A stretch of DNA of 64,000 nt from Comamonas sp. lk (GCF_900564145.1 NZ_UOOB01000002.1:558001-622000), one strand, 5' to 3'; counted from the stretch's first letter, positions 24,857 through 34,287 are shown. Numbers and translations are program-made. Notes: a model not told the origin generated them from the letters alone.

Positions 24857-26578
24857 ATGTCCCGGCCCTATCCTGCTCCCCACTTCACACACGCCAGCTC
24901 GCTTCCGTCATCTCCGACTGCGGAGCGTCGTGCGCTTTCTCCCCAAACCGTGGTCCTGCTGCTGTCAGCCTGGATCACCTTGACCGCCAACTGGGCGCTC
25001 TGGCTGCGCCTGCCCACGCTGGATGGCTACAACGGCAGCCTTGCCGTGCTGGCTCTTCGCGCCCTGCCGCTGGTGTTTTTTGCCACCTCGCTGCTCTTGA
25101 GCCTGACGGCCTGGCCGCGCTGGATGAAGCCGGTCTGGCTGCTGTTGCTGCTGATTGCCGCCTGCTCCCAATACTTCATGGTGGAGTACGGCACCATCAT
25201 GGACCGGGGCATGATCAACAACATTGTGCAGACCGACGTCCGCGAGAGTGCCGACCTGTTCAACCCCAAATTGCTGCTGCAGATTGCCGTGATCGTGGGT
25301 CTTCCGGCGCTGTGGCTGTACAAGCAACCCATACGCAGCAGCCGGACTGCGGGCCGCACTCTGATGCGTACCCTGGTGCTGGCCTTGACGTCTGCAGCCT
25401 TGCTGGCGGGCAGCGTCTTCATCTCCTACCGGGAACTGGCCCCGGTGGTGCGCAACAATCTGTGGCTGCGTTTCATGTTCAACCCCGTGAATCCGGTGCT
25501 GGCCACGGTGGATGCAGGACTCAAGCCTTTGCTGCACAAACCCCGCCCCTTCAAGAGCATTACCGGCGGCGTGGCCCTGGGCGCCAGCTATGCACAGGCG
25601 GGCAACAAGCCCCCGCTCTTCGTTCTGGTGGTGGGTGAGACGGCCCGCTCGGCCAACTTCAGCCTCAACGGCTATGCCCGTCAGACCAATCCCGATCTGG
25701 CCCAGCGCAATGTGCTGAGCTGGCGCAACGCAACTTCCTGCGGCACCAGTACCCGCGAATCCGTGCCCTGCATGTTCTCCAGCCTGGGGCGCGAGGCCTT
25801 CTACGCCGCCAAGGAAGATCACGACAATCTGCTCGATGTGCTGCAGGCCGCAGGCCTAGCCGTGCTGTGGGTGGACAACCAGGCGGGCTGCAAAGGCGTG
25901 TGCCAACGCATACCGAATGCCAGCACCGCCGATCGCGTGAGTACCCCCGACGGCAAAGCCCTGTGCAGCAGCGATGGCGAATGCCTGGACGGCATCTTGC
26001 TCAGCGGTCTGGACGAACGCATCGCCCAGCTGAACCCCGAGCGCCGCGCCAAGGGCGTGGTGCTGGTCATGCACCAGATGGGCAGCCACGGCCCGGCCTA
26101 CTACAAGCGTGCCACGGCCGAGACCAAGCTCTTCAAGCCCGAGTGCGACACCAATGCGCTCTCCAGCTGCGCACAGCAAACCGTGATCAATGCCTATGAC
26201 AACTCCATACGCTACACCGATCACTTTCTGGCGCAGACCATAGACTGGCTCAAGACCCGCCAAAGCCAGTACCAGACCGGCCTGTTCTACATGTCCGACC
26301 ATGGCGAATCGCTGGGCGAGATGGGTATTTATCTGCACGGCATGCCCTATGCCATGGCGCCCAACGAGCAAAAGCATGTGCCCATGATTGCCTGGCTGGG
26401 CGAGAGCCATGGCCTGGGCGCGCGCACCCAGATCTCGCAAGCCTGCCTGCGCAAGGGACTGGATCAGGCGGTCTCGCACGACAACCTGTATCACACGGTG
26501 CTGGGCCTGATGGATGTGCAAAGCCCCAGCTACCAAAAGCCGCTGGATGCCATGGCCGCCTGCCGAAACGCCGGTTGA
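24857..26578 (+). CDS. eptA: EptA-type lipid A phosphoethanolamine transferase
   Basis: This inner-membrane sulfatase-like enzyme has about five N-terminal helices (first about 160 residues) and a periplasmic catalytic domain. Visible sites are the metal-binding VVGETARSANFSLNGY, the nucleophile segment CGTSTRESVPCMFS, the GSHGPAY loop and SDHGESLGEMGIYLHG. Several Cys pairs match the disulfides of EptA/MCR enzymes. It transfers phosphoethanolamine from phosphatidylethanolamine to lipid A, which lowers binding of cationic peptides such as polymyxin. An ATG at 24776 would add 27 residues; the ATG at 24857 gives 573 residues, nearer the family length. No good ribosome binding site is seen at either. 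No two-component system is adjacent. Confidence 0.9.
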   Translation: MSRPYPAPHFTHASSLPSSPTAERRALSPQTVVLLLSAWITLTANWALWLRLPTLDGYNGSLAVLALRALPLVFFATSLLLSLTAWPRWMKPVWLLLLLIAACSQYFMVEYGTIMDRGMINNIVQTDVRESADLFNPKLLLQIAVIVGLPALWLYKQPIRSSRTAGRTLMRTLVLALTSAALLAGSVFISYRELAPVVRNNLWLRFMFNPVNPVLATVDAGLKPLLHKPRPFKSITGGVALGASYAQAGNKPPLFVLVVGETARSANFSLNGYARQTNPDLAQRNVLSWRNATSCGTSTRESVPCMFSSLGREAFYAAKEDHDNLLDVLQAAGLAVLWVDNQAGCKGVCQRIPNASTADRVSTPDGKALCSSDGECLDGILLSGLDERIAQLNPERRAKGVVLVMHQMGSHGPAYYKRATAETKLFKPECDTNALSSCAQQTVINAYDNSIRYTDHFLAQTIDWLKTRQSQYQTGLFYMSDHGESLGEMGIYLHGMPYAMAPNEQKHVPMIAWLGESHGLGARTQISQACLRKGLDQAVSHDNLYHTVLGLMDVQSPSYQKPLDAMAACRNAG

Positions 26579-26590
26579 AAATGATGAAAA

Positions 26591-26628
26591 GAGGCCTGCC
26601 GGATTGAACATCCGGCAGGCCTCTTTTT
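26591..26628 (+). terminator. Rho-independent terminator after eptA
   Basis: GAGGCCTGCCGGA (26591-26603) pairs perfectly with 26611-26623 over a 7-base loop, followed by TTTTT. The minus-strand permease gene ends at 26652, so the hairpin may serve both directions. Confidence 0.92.
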
Positions 26629-26651
26629 CGCCCCAAGACAGGCGGCAGTTC

Positions 26652-27419
26652 TTACTCGCCTTGTGAGCCTCTGCGTGCCCAGCCCGTGGTGCGTTTTTCC
26701 ACGGCATTGAACAGCTCATACATCACCATGGCCATGGCGCCCACCACCAGCAGGCCGGCAAACGCCAACCCCATCTGCATGGACGAACCGGCGGAGACCA
26801 GCAGATAGCCGATGCCCTCGTTGGCTGCCGTCATCTCGCTGACGGTCGTGCCCACAAAAGCCAGGGTGATGGCCACCTTGAGCGAGCCGTAAAAATACGG
26901 CATGGAACGCGGCAAGCCCACCTTGATCAGCACATCCCAGCGCTTGGCCCCCAGCACGCGCAACACATCTTCCAGCTCGGGCTCCAGCGTGGCCAGACCG
27001 GTGGCGATGTTGACCATGATGGGGAAAAAGCTGATCAGAAACGCCGTCAAAATCGCCGGCCCCGCACCAATGCCGAACCAGACCACCAGAATCGGCACAA
27101 AAGCCGCCTTGGGCAAGGCATTGAAAGCCGTCATCAGCGGATAGAAGGCCGCGTAGGCCAGACGCGAAGAGCCGATCAGAAAGCCCAGCAGCACACCCAC
27201 CACAATCGCCAGACCAAAACCGGCCATGGTCACCCAGTAAGTGCGCCAGGCATGGACGGCGATGATGGAGCCAAACTCCACCAGCTGATGGCCTATGGCC
27301 CAGGGACTGGGGAAGATGAATTCAGAAATCTCGAACGCCGAGCAGACCACCTGCCAGAGCAGAACGATCAGCAGCAAAAGCACCCAGGGTGCCCAGCGTT
27401 CTGCGGTTTTTCCGTGCAT
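26652..27419 (-). CDS. ABC transporter permease (SsuC/TauC/ThiX type)
   Basis: This 255-residue permease has about six hydrophobic segments and the EAA loop LEDVLRVLGAKRWDVLIKVGLPRSMPY at about residues 148-174, typical of nitrate/sulfonate/taurine/pyrimidine importers. It is the last gene of a five-gene operon with its ATPase, two NMT1-like receptors and a deaminase. The ATG lies 11 bases after the ATPase stop with GGAAAG upstream. The family covers many small nitrogenous or sulfonated solutes, so it does not fix the substrate. Confidence 0.9.
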   Translation of the reverse strand: MHGKTAERWAPWVLLLLIVLLWQVVCSAFEISEFIFPSPWAIGHQLVEFGSIIAVHAWRTYWVTMAGFGLAIVVGVLLGFLIGSSRLAYAAFYPLMTAFNALPKAAFVPILVVWFGIGAGPAILTAFLISFFPIMVNIATGLATLEPELEDVLRVLGAKRWDVLIKVGLPRSMPYFYGSLKVAITLAFVGTTVSEMTAANEGIGYLLVSAGSSMQMGLAFAGLLVVGAMAMVMYELFNAVEKRTTGWARRGSQGE

Positions 27420-27430
27420 GAAAGCTTTCC

Positions 27431-28279
<849 letters not shown>

Positions 28280-28283
28280 ACTA

Positions 28284-28343
28284 AAACTGGCTGTAGCGCC
28301 TATAAATCAAGCGCCATCAGCTATCAAATCAAAAGCAAATAGA
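28284..28343. repeat. Dispersed-repeat copy between receptor and ATPase genes
   Basis: The segment contains GGCTGTAGCGCCTATAAATC, then AAGCGCCATCAGCTATCAAA. These are degenerate arms of the family at 3605-3643. It fills nearly the whole 73-base gap between the receptor stop and the ATPase start. Confidence 0.6.
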
Positions 28344-28352
28344 ACGCAGATC

Positions 28353-29381
28353 TCACTTCTTTGGCAGCACGTTGAGCTCGGCGGCCGAGGGCAGAAAGCT
28401 GCCGTTCCACACGGTCTGCGGATTCACACGCGTCTTGGTTCCATACACATCCGAGACCTGGGAGGCCATCAGCGCCAGGCGTGTGGGAGCGATCTGGCCA
28501 AAGCCTTCGGCGCGCGCATCGGCGGTGTTGATCACGGTGTCTATGGCCAGCTGCAGCCGGCGACCCTCCAGCTGGCTGTTGACGATGCCGTCACGCGCTT
28601 TCACATGCGCGATCGAAGCGGCAGGATGGGCTATGACTTCCTTGACGCCCTTGGTGAAGGCTTGCAGGAAAGCCTTGATCGCCTCGGGGTTCTCCTTGAC
28701 CAGCTTGGGGCTGGCGATGATGGCGTTGCCGTAGAGCTTGACGCCGTTGTCGGCAAATGGCAGCACCACCACGTCGGAGGCCTTGACGCCGCGCGTCTCC
28801 AGGTTCAGCAGCGAGGTGAAGGTAAAGCCCGTGATGGCATCTATATCGCCGCGCACCAGCATGGTCTCGCGCAGCGGCGGGTCCATGCTGGTCCACTGCA
28901 CTTCGCCCACCTGGTTGGCCTTGGCAAACAGGGGAAAGCCGCGACGACCCGCATCAAACACCGGCGCACCCAGCTTCTTGCCGCTCAGGTCGGCGGGCTT
29001 GGCGATACCGCTTTTCCTGAGCGCCATCACCGAGGCCGGCGTGTTGTTGTAGACCATCATCACGGCCACGGGCTTTTCCTTCATATCCGGGTTGTTGGCC
29101 TGAAACTCCATCAGCGCCGCCAGATCGGCAAAGCCCATGTCATAGGAGCCGGACGCCACGCGCTGGATGGCGCCACCCGAGCCGCTACCCGCATCGATCG
29201 TCACGTTCAGACCGGCCGCCTGAAAATAGCCCTGAGCGGCAGGCTGGAGAAACAGTGCGGACGGGCCTTCAAAGCGCCAGTCCAGCTGGAACTTGATGGG
29301 CGTGGCCGCAAACGCGGCAGTGGCGCTGGCGTAGGCGCCCAGGGCAAGAGCGGTTTGCAGAAACAGTCGTTTGCTTGTCAT
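28353..29381 (-). CDS. NMT1/ThiY-like periplasmic binding protein, first of two
   Basis: This 342-residue receptor has a signal peptide ending at about AAFA-A, then the NMT1/SsuA-type fold: IKFQLDWRFEGPSALFL at about residues 29-45, GYFQAAGLNVTIDAGSGSGG, and SGSYDMGFADLAALMEF. The D-W-R-F-x-G-P/Q-x-A pattern resembles pyrimidine/thiamin-precursor receptors (ThiY) more than sulfonate ones, but this is not decisive. AGGAGAAG precedes the ATG. It is about 40% alike by eye to the second receptor at 29958, with the same landmarks in order. Confidence 0.87.
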   Translation of the reverse strand: MTSKRLFLQTALALGAYASATAAFAATPIKFQLDWRFEGPSALFLQPAAQGYFQAAGLNVTIDAGSGSGGAIQRVASGSYDMGFADLAALMEFQANNPDMKEKPVAVMMVYNNTPASVMALRKSGIAKPADLSGKKLGAPVFDAGRRGFPLFAKANQVGEVQWTSMDPPLRETMLVRGDIDAITGFTFTSLLNLETRGVKASDVVVLPFADNGVKLYGNAIIASPKLVKENPEAIKAFLQAFTKGVKEVIAHPAASIAHVKARDGIVNSQLEGRRLQLAIDTVINTADARAEGFGQIAPTRLALMASQVSDVYGTKTRVNPQTVWNGSFLPSAAELNVLPKK

Positions 29382-29420
29382 GGTGGCTTCTCCTCTCTGT
29401 AAATCAATCCGGTGGGGTTC

Positions 29421-29957
29421 TCAGGCTTTCCAGGCGCCTTGATGCGAGGCGCTGGCCTCGTCGATCAGGGCCGGGCCTATGCATTCGATGGCGTGCGAGG
29501 AACGGCCGAACACGTCGCGGCAGGACAGCTCGGCATCCTTCTGGTCCAGCCGCTCGCCGCGAAACACGCGCAGGCGCTCGGCATCGATGCCGTAAATCAC
29601 CCGCCCTATGGCCGACCAGAAAATGGCACCCGCGCACATCACGCAGGGCTCGGCCGACGAATACAAGGTGGCAGACGCCAGTGCCTGGCGGGAATGCTGC
29701 GGGCTGGCCAGGCGTATGGCCGACAGCTCGGCATGGGCCGTGCAGTCGCCGCTTTCGCCGTTGGCATTGCTGGCCTCGGCCAGCACCACGCCTTGGGCAT
29801 CCACGATCAGCGCACCAAAGGGGCGATTGCCGCGCACGCGAGCACGGTCGGCCAGGGCAATGGCCTGGCGCAGATAACGGCCGTCGGTTTCGTTGAGCGC
29901 CTGAGGTGCAGGCAGCGGAGAAGGCAAAGTGGCGGACACAGACATGGCGCTGCTCAC
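29421..29957 (-). CDS. Nucleobase/nucleoside deaminase (CDA superfamily, guanine-deaminase-like)
   Basis: This zinc-dependent deaminase of about 178 residues has the HAE motif (CTAHAELSAIR, with catalytic Glu) and PCxxC as EPCVMCAGAIFWSAIGRVIYG. The RGNRPFGALIVD lead and the C-terminal HQGAW resemble short guanine deaminases and related COG0590 enzymes. It converts an amino group on a heterocycle to a keto group. The GTG at 29957 abuts the upstream stop and has AAGG before it; an ATG at 29945 is the alternative. It sits between two receptor genes of an importer, so it probably acts on the imported compound. That is inference. Confidence 0.85.
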   Translation of the reverse strand: MSSAMSVSATLPSPLPAPQALNETDGRYLRQAIALADRARVRGNRPFGALIVDAQGVVLAEASNANGESGDCTAHAELSAIRLASPQHSRQALASATLYSSAEPCVMCAGAIFWSAIGRVIYGIDAERLRVFRGERLDQKDAELSCRDVFGRSSHAIECIGPALIDEASASHQGAWKA

Positions 29958-30974
29958 TCAGGCCTTGAGCATGCGCGCCGCCTTGGCGGGCAGCATGCTG
30001 CGGTTGAACAAGGCATCGGCCGAAGACTGGGACTTGAGCGCAAAAGTCTCCACCACGCTGTCGACCTGCTGCTCCAGCAAGCGCTTGCTGAAGTCCCCAA
30101 GTCCATGGCTTTGGGTATCGGCCGCGCCCACGTACTGGGCGGTAATCGCCCAGCGCGCCAGCTCCAGCTTTTCATCCAGAATCGGCTCGCGCTGACGGGT
30201 GGCGGCAATGGCTGCCGCCGGGTTGGCAAAGCTCTCCACAATCGCGCGGTTGGTGGCGCGCAAAAAGGCGGCCACCACTTCCGGCTTTTCGGCAATCAAC
30301 CCGGTGGAAGCCAGAATGGCATTGCCATAGAGCTGCACGCCAGCATCGGTGTAGCGCAGTATGGAAAGCTCCTCGGGCTTGATGCGGGCGAACAGCGACA
30401 GGGCCGAATCGTGGAAATACGTGGCGGCATCCACATCGCCGCGCACCATGACGTTGTCGCGTGCAGAAAACTCGGTGGTGGACCAGGAAAACAGATCTAC
30501 CGGCAGCTGCTTGTTGCGTGCCACCATGGGCCAGGCGCGGCGCGTGGACTCCACCGCCGCTGCGGCCACCTTCTTGCCCTTGAGACTTTGAAAGTCCGTG
30601 GTCACGCCTCTGTCCTTGCGGCCGATGATGACGAAGGGCGCACGGTTGTAGTACTGGTAGACGGCCTGCACGCGAGGCGCGCCGGCGTTCTGCGCATTGA
30701 ACTCGATCAGCGAGCTGATATCGCCCAGACCCAGCTGGTAAGCGCCACTGGCAATCCGGGTGATCGAAGCCACCGATCCCGAGCCCACATCCAGGCTCAC
30801 ATCCAGCCCTTCGTCGCGGTAATAGCCTTTTTGCTGCGCCAGAAAAAACGGTGCGGTCTGACCGGTGACGCGAAAGTCCAGCGTGAACTTGAGCGGTGTC
30901 AGCGACCTGCCCTGGGCATGCACCCAGGGAGCGGCACAAACAGGTAAGGCGGCGAGGAAATGGCGACGTTGCAT
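29958..30974 (-). CDS. NMT1/ThiY-like periplasmic binding protein, second of two
   Basis: This 338-residue receptor has a short signal peptide (MQRRHFLAALPVCAAPWVHA) with RR and a possible Tat flavour. The mature part begins LKFTLDFRVTGQTAPFFLAQQKGYY, followed by GSGSVASITRIASGAYQLGLGDISSLIEF, the same landmarks as the receptor at 28353. It is first in the operon. Two receptors with one membrane pair suggest that the importer accepts two related ligands. Confidence 0.86.
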   Translation of the reverse strand: MQRRHFLAALPVCAAPWVHAQGRSLTPLKFTLDFRVTGQTAPFFLAQQKGYYRDEGLDVSLDVGSGSVASITRIASGAYQLGLGDISSLIEFNAQNAGAPRVQAVYQYYNRAPFVIIGRKDRGVTTDFQSLKGKKVAAAAVESTRRAWPMVARNKQLPVDLFSWSTTEFSARDNVMVRGDVDAATYFHDSALSLFARIKPEELSILRYTDAGVQLYGNAILASTGLIAEKPEVVAAFLRATNRAIVESFANPAAAIAATRQREPILDEKLELARWAITAQYVGAADTQSHGLGDFSKRLLEQQVDSVVETFALKSQSSADALFNRSMLPAKAARMLKA

Positions 30975-31037
30975 GGTGGAACTCTCAGGTCTCTATCAGC
31001 GATAAAGCCAGGCAAGAAGCTGCGACTGGCAGGACAT

Positions 31038-31366
31038 GAGCAATTTCCGGGCGCTGTGCATTACGGCAAGACACAGGCTGAACGCTTCTACTCGTTCATC
31101 ATCAAAGCAATTGGCGTGCCTGCTTTTTGGCGGCTGTTGTTCGGCGTGGTTTTTCACTAGCAAGCCCGGTACGCATGCTTCAAGGCGGTGCAGTGCGCGC
31201 AACGCCTGCATGCATTCATGCAGGCGTTTCGCACCAGATTGAAGCAAGACACCTCGGATCAAGCGCGTCCTGCCCGCAAGCCATGCTGGCACGGCGTTTG
31301 CTGCACTGAAATTGAGAGTAGAAGCGTTCAGCACGAAGCCCCAACCGGCTTCGCGGGTCATTGCTC
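31038..31366. repeat. Long imperfect inverted repeat in the largest gene-free stretch (30975-31535)
   Basis: The region between the receptor gene and the oxygenase has no convincing gene. It contains nested inverted pairs about one centre: GAGCAAT/ATTGCTC (31038 and 31360), the perfect 16-mer CTGAACGCTTCTACTC (31078-31093) with its inverse at 31316-31331, an imperfect pair near 31107 and 31295, GCTTCAA with GGTGC on both sides, and a perfect central hairpin AACGCCTGCATG (31201-31212 with 31217-31228). It resembles a non-autonomous mobile element (MITE-like) or a long structured RNA. No target duplication is obvious. Confidence 0.6.
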
Positions 31367-31535
31367 TTGAAGTGGGTACCGGCGCCCTGGGCGCAGCGTA
31401 GCCTTATCCATCACTTCAGGAACCACGACGCTGCACTGGCGGGTTTCTGAAGCCATTGCAAGTGAACGACTCATGACAAGCCACACCCTTCACCACACCC
31501 CCTACAGCCTTGGCGAACTGGACAAGGAGTCCCGC

Positions 31536-32477
31536 ATGGGCGGACAAGGCATGGAGACCCGCGCTCGTGAAGTGCGCGTGATCGACATCTCCGACTTCGA
31601 GCATCGCAAGGCCGAAATCGCCGAAGCGCTCTGGGCTGCTTCGGTAGAGATTGGCTTCTTTCAGGTCTCTGGCCACGGCATTGCGCCGGACGATGTCAGC
31701 GCTGCTTTCCACAGAGCCGAGCAGTTCTTTGACCTGCCGCGTGAGACCAAGGCCCGGTGGCCGCTGACACGCAACTCGGGCTGGGAGCACAAGGCCCAGA
31801 TTCGCCCTTCCACCCGCACGCCAGACCAGAAGGAGTCCTACCAGGTCACCCGCCCGCGCATGGAAGGCCTGTGGCCTCGAGAGGAGGAACTGCCGGGCTT
31901 CAAGCAAGCCACCTTGAACTTTGAACGCCAGTGCTGGCAGGTGGGCATGAAGCTGCTTTCCTGCTTTGCCTACAAGCTGGGTTTTGATGCCGAATTTTTC
32001 ACCCGCGCGCACAACCCGGAGCTGCCCGGCTACCAGAGCACGCTGCGCATGCTGCATTACTTTGCGACAGACCCCGCGCTCAAGCACGAAGTAGGTCTGT
32101 GGCGCGCCGGGGCGCATACCGACTTTGATTGCCTCACGCTGCTATTTCAGCGCGCAGGTCAGGGTGGACTGCAGGTGCTGCCCGGCAAGGATGCTGCATC
32201 CGAGCAATGGACGCCGGTAGACCCGGTGGAAGGCGTGATCACCTGCAATATCGGCGATATGCTGACCCGCTGGAGCGACGACCAGCTGCCCAGCAACTTC
32301 CACCGCGTGCGCAACCCTCTGCCCCATGAGTACCAGGGCGCACGCTACAGCCTGGCTTTCTTCTGCCAGGCCAATGAGGACGCGCTCATCGAAGGCCCGG
32401 GCAAAAAATATCCGCTCATCACGGGGGCGGAGTATCTGCGTCAGCGCATCAGCGCCAATTTCTCGAACAAGTATTGA
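31536..32477 (+). CDS. Isopenicillin-N-synthase-like Fe(II)/2-oxoglutarate oxygenase
   Basis: This 313-residue non-haem iron oxygenase has the facial triad as H-T-D in GAHTDFDCLTLLF and a distal His in NFHRVRNP, and the 2-oxoglutarate-binding R-x-S in ARYSLAFF. The N-terminal domain with EIGFFQVSGHGI is typical of the DIOX_N family. The ATG at 31536 is chosen because AAGGAG lies 6 bases upstream; an ATG at 31473 would add 21 residues but lacks a ribosome binding site. Homologues hydroxylate or cyclise diverse small molecules, so no substrate can be assigned. It stands alone, next to an acyl-CoA-binding protein gene on the other strand. Confidence 0.88.
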   Translation: MGGQGMETRAREVRVIDISDFEHRKAEIAEALWAASVEIGFFQVSGHGIAPDDVSAAFHRAEQFFDLPRETKARWPLTRNSGWEHKAQIRPSTRTPDQKESYQVTRPRMEGLWPREEELPGFKQATLNFERQCWQVGMKLLSCFAYKLGFDAEFFTRAHNPELPGYQSTLRMLHYFATDPALKHEVGLWRAGAHTDFDCLTLLFQRAGQGGLQVLPGKDAASEQWTPVDPVEGVITCNIGDMLTRWSDDQLPSNFHRVRNPLPHEYQGARYSLAFFCQANEDALIEGPGKKYPLITGAEYLRQRISANFSNKY

Positions 32478-32547
32478 TCCGCCCTGAGCGGCAACGCCGC
32501 ACCCGTTTCAACACCCCGGTCTTGAGCCTATGCGGGCGTTGAAACAA

Positions 32548-32572
32548 CAAGACCCCGGAATCCGGGGTCTTG
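32548..32572. terminator. Bidirectional hairpin between oxygenase and acyl-CoA-binding protein genes
   Basis: CAAGACCCCG pairs with CGGGGTCTTG across GAATC, midway between two converging genes (stops at 32477 and 32596). There is no strong T-run on either side, so intrinsic termination is likely but not certain. Confidence 0.6.
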
Positions 32573-32595
32573 CTTGCGATTGCGGCTGGAGCGAA

Positions 32596-32850
32596 TCAGC
32601 GCAGCGACTCGATCAGGTCAATGTAGAGCTGCTTGGCTTCGTCAGAAGTCGTGTCTTTGAGCTTTTCCCAGGCATCCCACTTGGCACGTCCCACCATGTC
32701 GGTAAAGCTGGGCTTCTTGGCCTCGTTGTCGCCTTCGGTGGCCTGCTTGTACAGCGCATAGATCTTGAGCAGCGTAGCGTTGTCTGGGCGCTCGCTGATC
32801 GAGGTGGAGTTTTTGACTGCAGCCTCGAAAGTGGCGTTGAGATCGGACAT
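32596..32850 (-). CDS. Acyl-CoA-binding protein (ACBP)
   Basis: This 84-residue protein has the full ACBP four-helix signature: FEAAVKNS at the start, LLKIYALYKQATEGDNEAKKPSF at about residues 27-49, and the conserved AKWDAWEKLKDTTSDEAKQLYIDLIE at about 55-80. It binds medium and long acyl-CoA esters in the cytosol. ACBPs are mainly eukaryotic but occur in some Proteobacteria. AGGAGA precedes the ATG. Upstream at 32908 lies a 14-bp palindrome of the TetR-operator kind, so it may be controlled by a fatty-acid-responsive TetR protein encoded elsewhere. Confidence 0.93.
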   Translation of the reverse strand: MSDLNATFEAAVKNSTSISERPDNATLLKIYALYKQATEGDNEAKKPSFTDMVGRAKWDAWEKLKDTTSDEAKQLYIDLIESLR

Positions 32851-32907
32851 GTAGAGTCTCCTGGGCTTTAAGAATTTGGATCAGTGTAGCGAAAAACTCT
32901 TTGAATT

Positions 32908-32921
32908 AGAACGATCGTTCT
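32908..32921. promoter_or_regulatory. TetR-type palindromic operator candidate upstream of the ACBP gene
   Basis: AGAACGATCGTTCT is a perfect 14-bp dyad 57 bases upstream of the ACBP ATG, in an AT-rich context. Its AACG..CGTT arms are like operators of TetR-family repressors. The following T-run could suggest a terminator, but the dyad has no loop. Confidence 0.5.
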
Positions 32922-32946
32922 TTTTTATTTGTAAGTCACCTCAAAA

Positions 32947-32978
32947 GGAAAAAAGGGCTGGCCCTCGCCGGCCAGCCC
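32947..32978 (-). terminator. Rho-independent terminator of the porin gene
   Basis: GGGCTGGCC (32955-32963) pairs with GGCCAGCCC (32970-32978) over a 6-base loop. Read on the minus strand it is followed by TTTTTTCC. It lies about 100 bases after the porin stop. Confidence 0.88.
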
Positions 32979-33078
32979 AACCCACCTTGAATCACCATTT
33001 TTCAGCAGACTACCCCGCAGGGTATGAGCGCCCTATTTCACTGCGCGGCAGTCTGCAGAGCATTGCCGATAAGAACGT

Positions 33079-34287
33079 TCAGAAAATCATGCGCAGGCCG
33101 AAGTCAAATCCCATTGCACTGCGCGGCTGCATGCCGGGGCTGGTGCTGTAGCTCGGTTGCGGCATGATCAGCGCGCTGCTGACTGCCAGTGGCGTCGCGC
33201 CGATGATGCCGGGATTGTTGCTTCCATTGCTCACGCTGATGCGGGAGACAGAGGTGTACAGCGCCGTGCTCTTGGACAGGTTGTGCACATAGCCCAACGC
33301 CAATTTGTTGACCGATGCGTCGCCCGTGCCTTGGCCGTTTTTGAACTGCACGCGGGCCACAGAGGCACGCAGCTGGTGATTGCCCACAGGAACCTGCACA
33401 CCGGCCAGCAGTCCGTCATAGCGGTCGGTGGCCGCCACATCGCTGCGTGCATTGCGCACCTGAGACCATTCACCCAAAACTTTGACCGGGCCGAAGTTAT
33501 ACGAGCCCCCCAGGTTCAGCGATTTGATGGTTTCCTTGCGCCCGTTGAAGGTACCCAACATGCTCTCGCCGTAGCCCAGCGCTACATCGGTAGGACCTTG
33601 TGCCCAGCCAATGCGGCCGCCGGCATAGCGGCCGCGCTTGGAGGTGTTCTCTGGAAAGGCATACATCAGCTGCCCATACACGCCACCCAGGCCTTGCGGA
33701 AGATGGTAGCCAATGGTGTTGCTGGCACGCAGATAACTGTCAGTACCCGCCGACAAACCACCGCCCAACAGTCGCTCGGTCAGCGTACCGGTAGTCTGTG
33801 TGCCCAACGCACGGCCGATGGCCAGATTGCTGCTCACCACGGCAATCAGGTTCACGCCCACGCCGTTGACGTTGAATGGGTCAAATGCCCAGTCATTCAA
33901 AAATGAGGGCGTATGGTCGCGCCCCAGACGGACTTCACCCCATTGTTGACTCGTCATGCTGACCGTGGAGCGGCGGCCAAAGTTCAGTGCGCCGCCGCCG
34001 GTGTCGTTGGTTACCGGAGCTTCCAGCCACATGCTGGCAGAGCTGCCACCGCCCAGGTCTTCGACGGCACGAATGCCGATCCGGCTGGCCAGATTGCCAG
34101 AGGGTGACAGCGCCCAGACACTCTGGCTTGCGGTACGGCCCGAACCATCCCAGGCATTGCTGTGCACGCTATAACGGCTGATACCGGCATCCATCACCCC
34201 AAACAAAGTGACGGAGGATTGCGCGCTGGCCGCCGTAGCAGCAGACAACGCACAAAGACTAAAAAAACACAGAGGAAATCGGGGCAC
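33079..34287 (-). CDS. Outer-membrane porin (Gram-negative, betaproteobacterial type)
   Basis: This 402-residue protein has a signal peptide ending in AASA and the mature start QSSVTLFGVMDAGISRY, which is diagnostic of trimeric 16-strand porins of the betaproteobacteria. Alternating strand segments follow, with RIGIRAVEDLGGGSSASMWLE near the N-terminus and the C-terminal strand ending GFDFGLRMIF with the terminal Phe needed for Bam recognition. It lets small hydrophilic solutes through the outer membrane. It is monocistronic, with its own terminator. Neither porin selectivity nor a dedicated partner can be inferred. Confidence 0.93.
   Translation of the reverse strand: MPRFPLCFFSLCALSAATAASAQSSVTLFGVMDAGISRYSVHSNAWDGSGRTASQSVWALSPSGNLASRIGIRAVEDLGGGSSASMWLEAPVTNDTGGGALNFGRRSTVSMTSQQWGEVRLGRDHTPSFLNDWAFDPFNVNGVGVNLIAVVSSNLAIGRALGTQTTGTLTERLLGGGLSAGTDSYLRASNTIGYHLPQGLGGVYGQLMYAFPENTSKRGRYAGGRIGWAQGPTDVALGYGESMLGTFNGRKETIKSLNLGGSYNFGPVKVLGEWSQVRNARSDVAATDRYDGLLAGVQVPVGNHQLRASVARVQFKNGQGTGDASVNKLALGYVHNLSKSTALYTSVSRISVSNGSNNPGIIGATPLAVSSALIMPQPSYSTSPGMQPRSAMGFDFGLRMIF

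Noticed and set aside
31127..31370. Several 60-70-codon open frames in the gene-free stretch
   Set aside because: They lie inside the long inverted repeat, overlap on both strands, and have no ribosome binding site or recognisable motif.
31473..31535. Longer N-terminus for the oxygenase, starting at 31473
   Set aside because: No ribosome binding site there, whereas AAGGAG precedes the ATG at 31536.
32908..32930. Palindrome plus T-run as a terminator
   Set aside because: The dyad has no loop and its T-run would only fit a plus-strand transcript, which would have to come from the gene ending 430 bases earlier. An operator is more likely.
32876..33151. A 91-codon open frame between ACBP and porin genes
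   Set aside because: It spans the porin terminator and the end of the porin gene in antisense.
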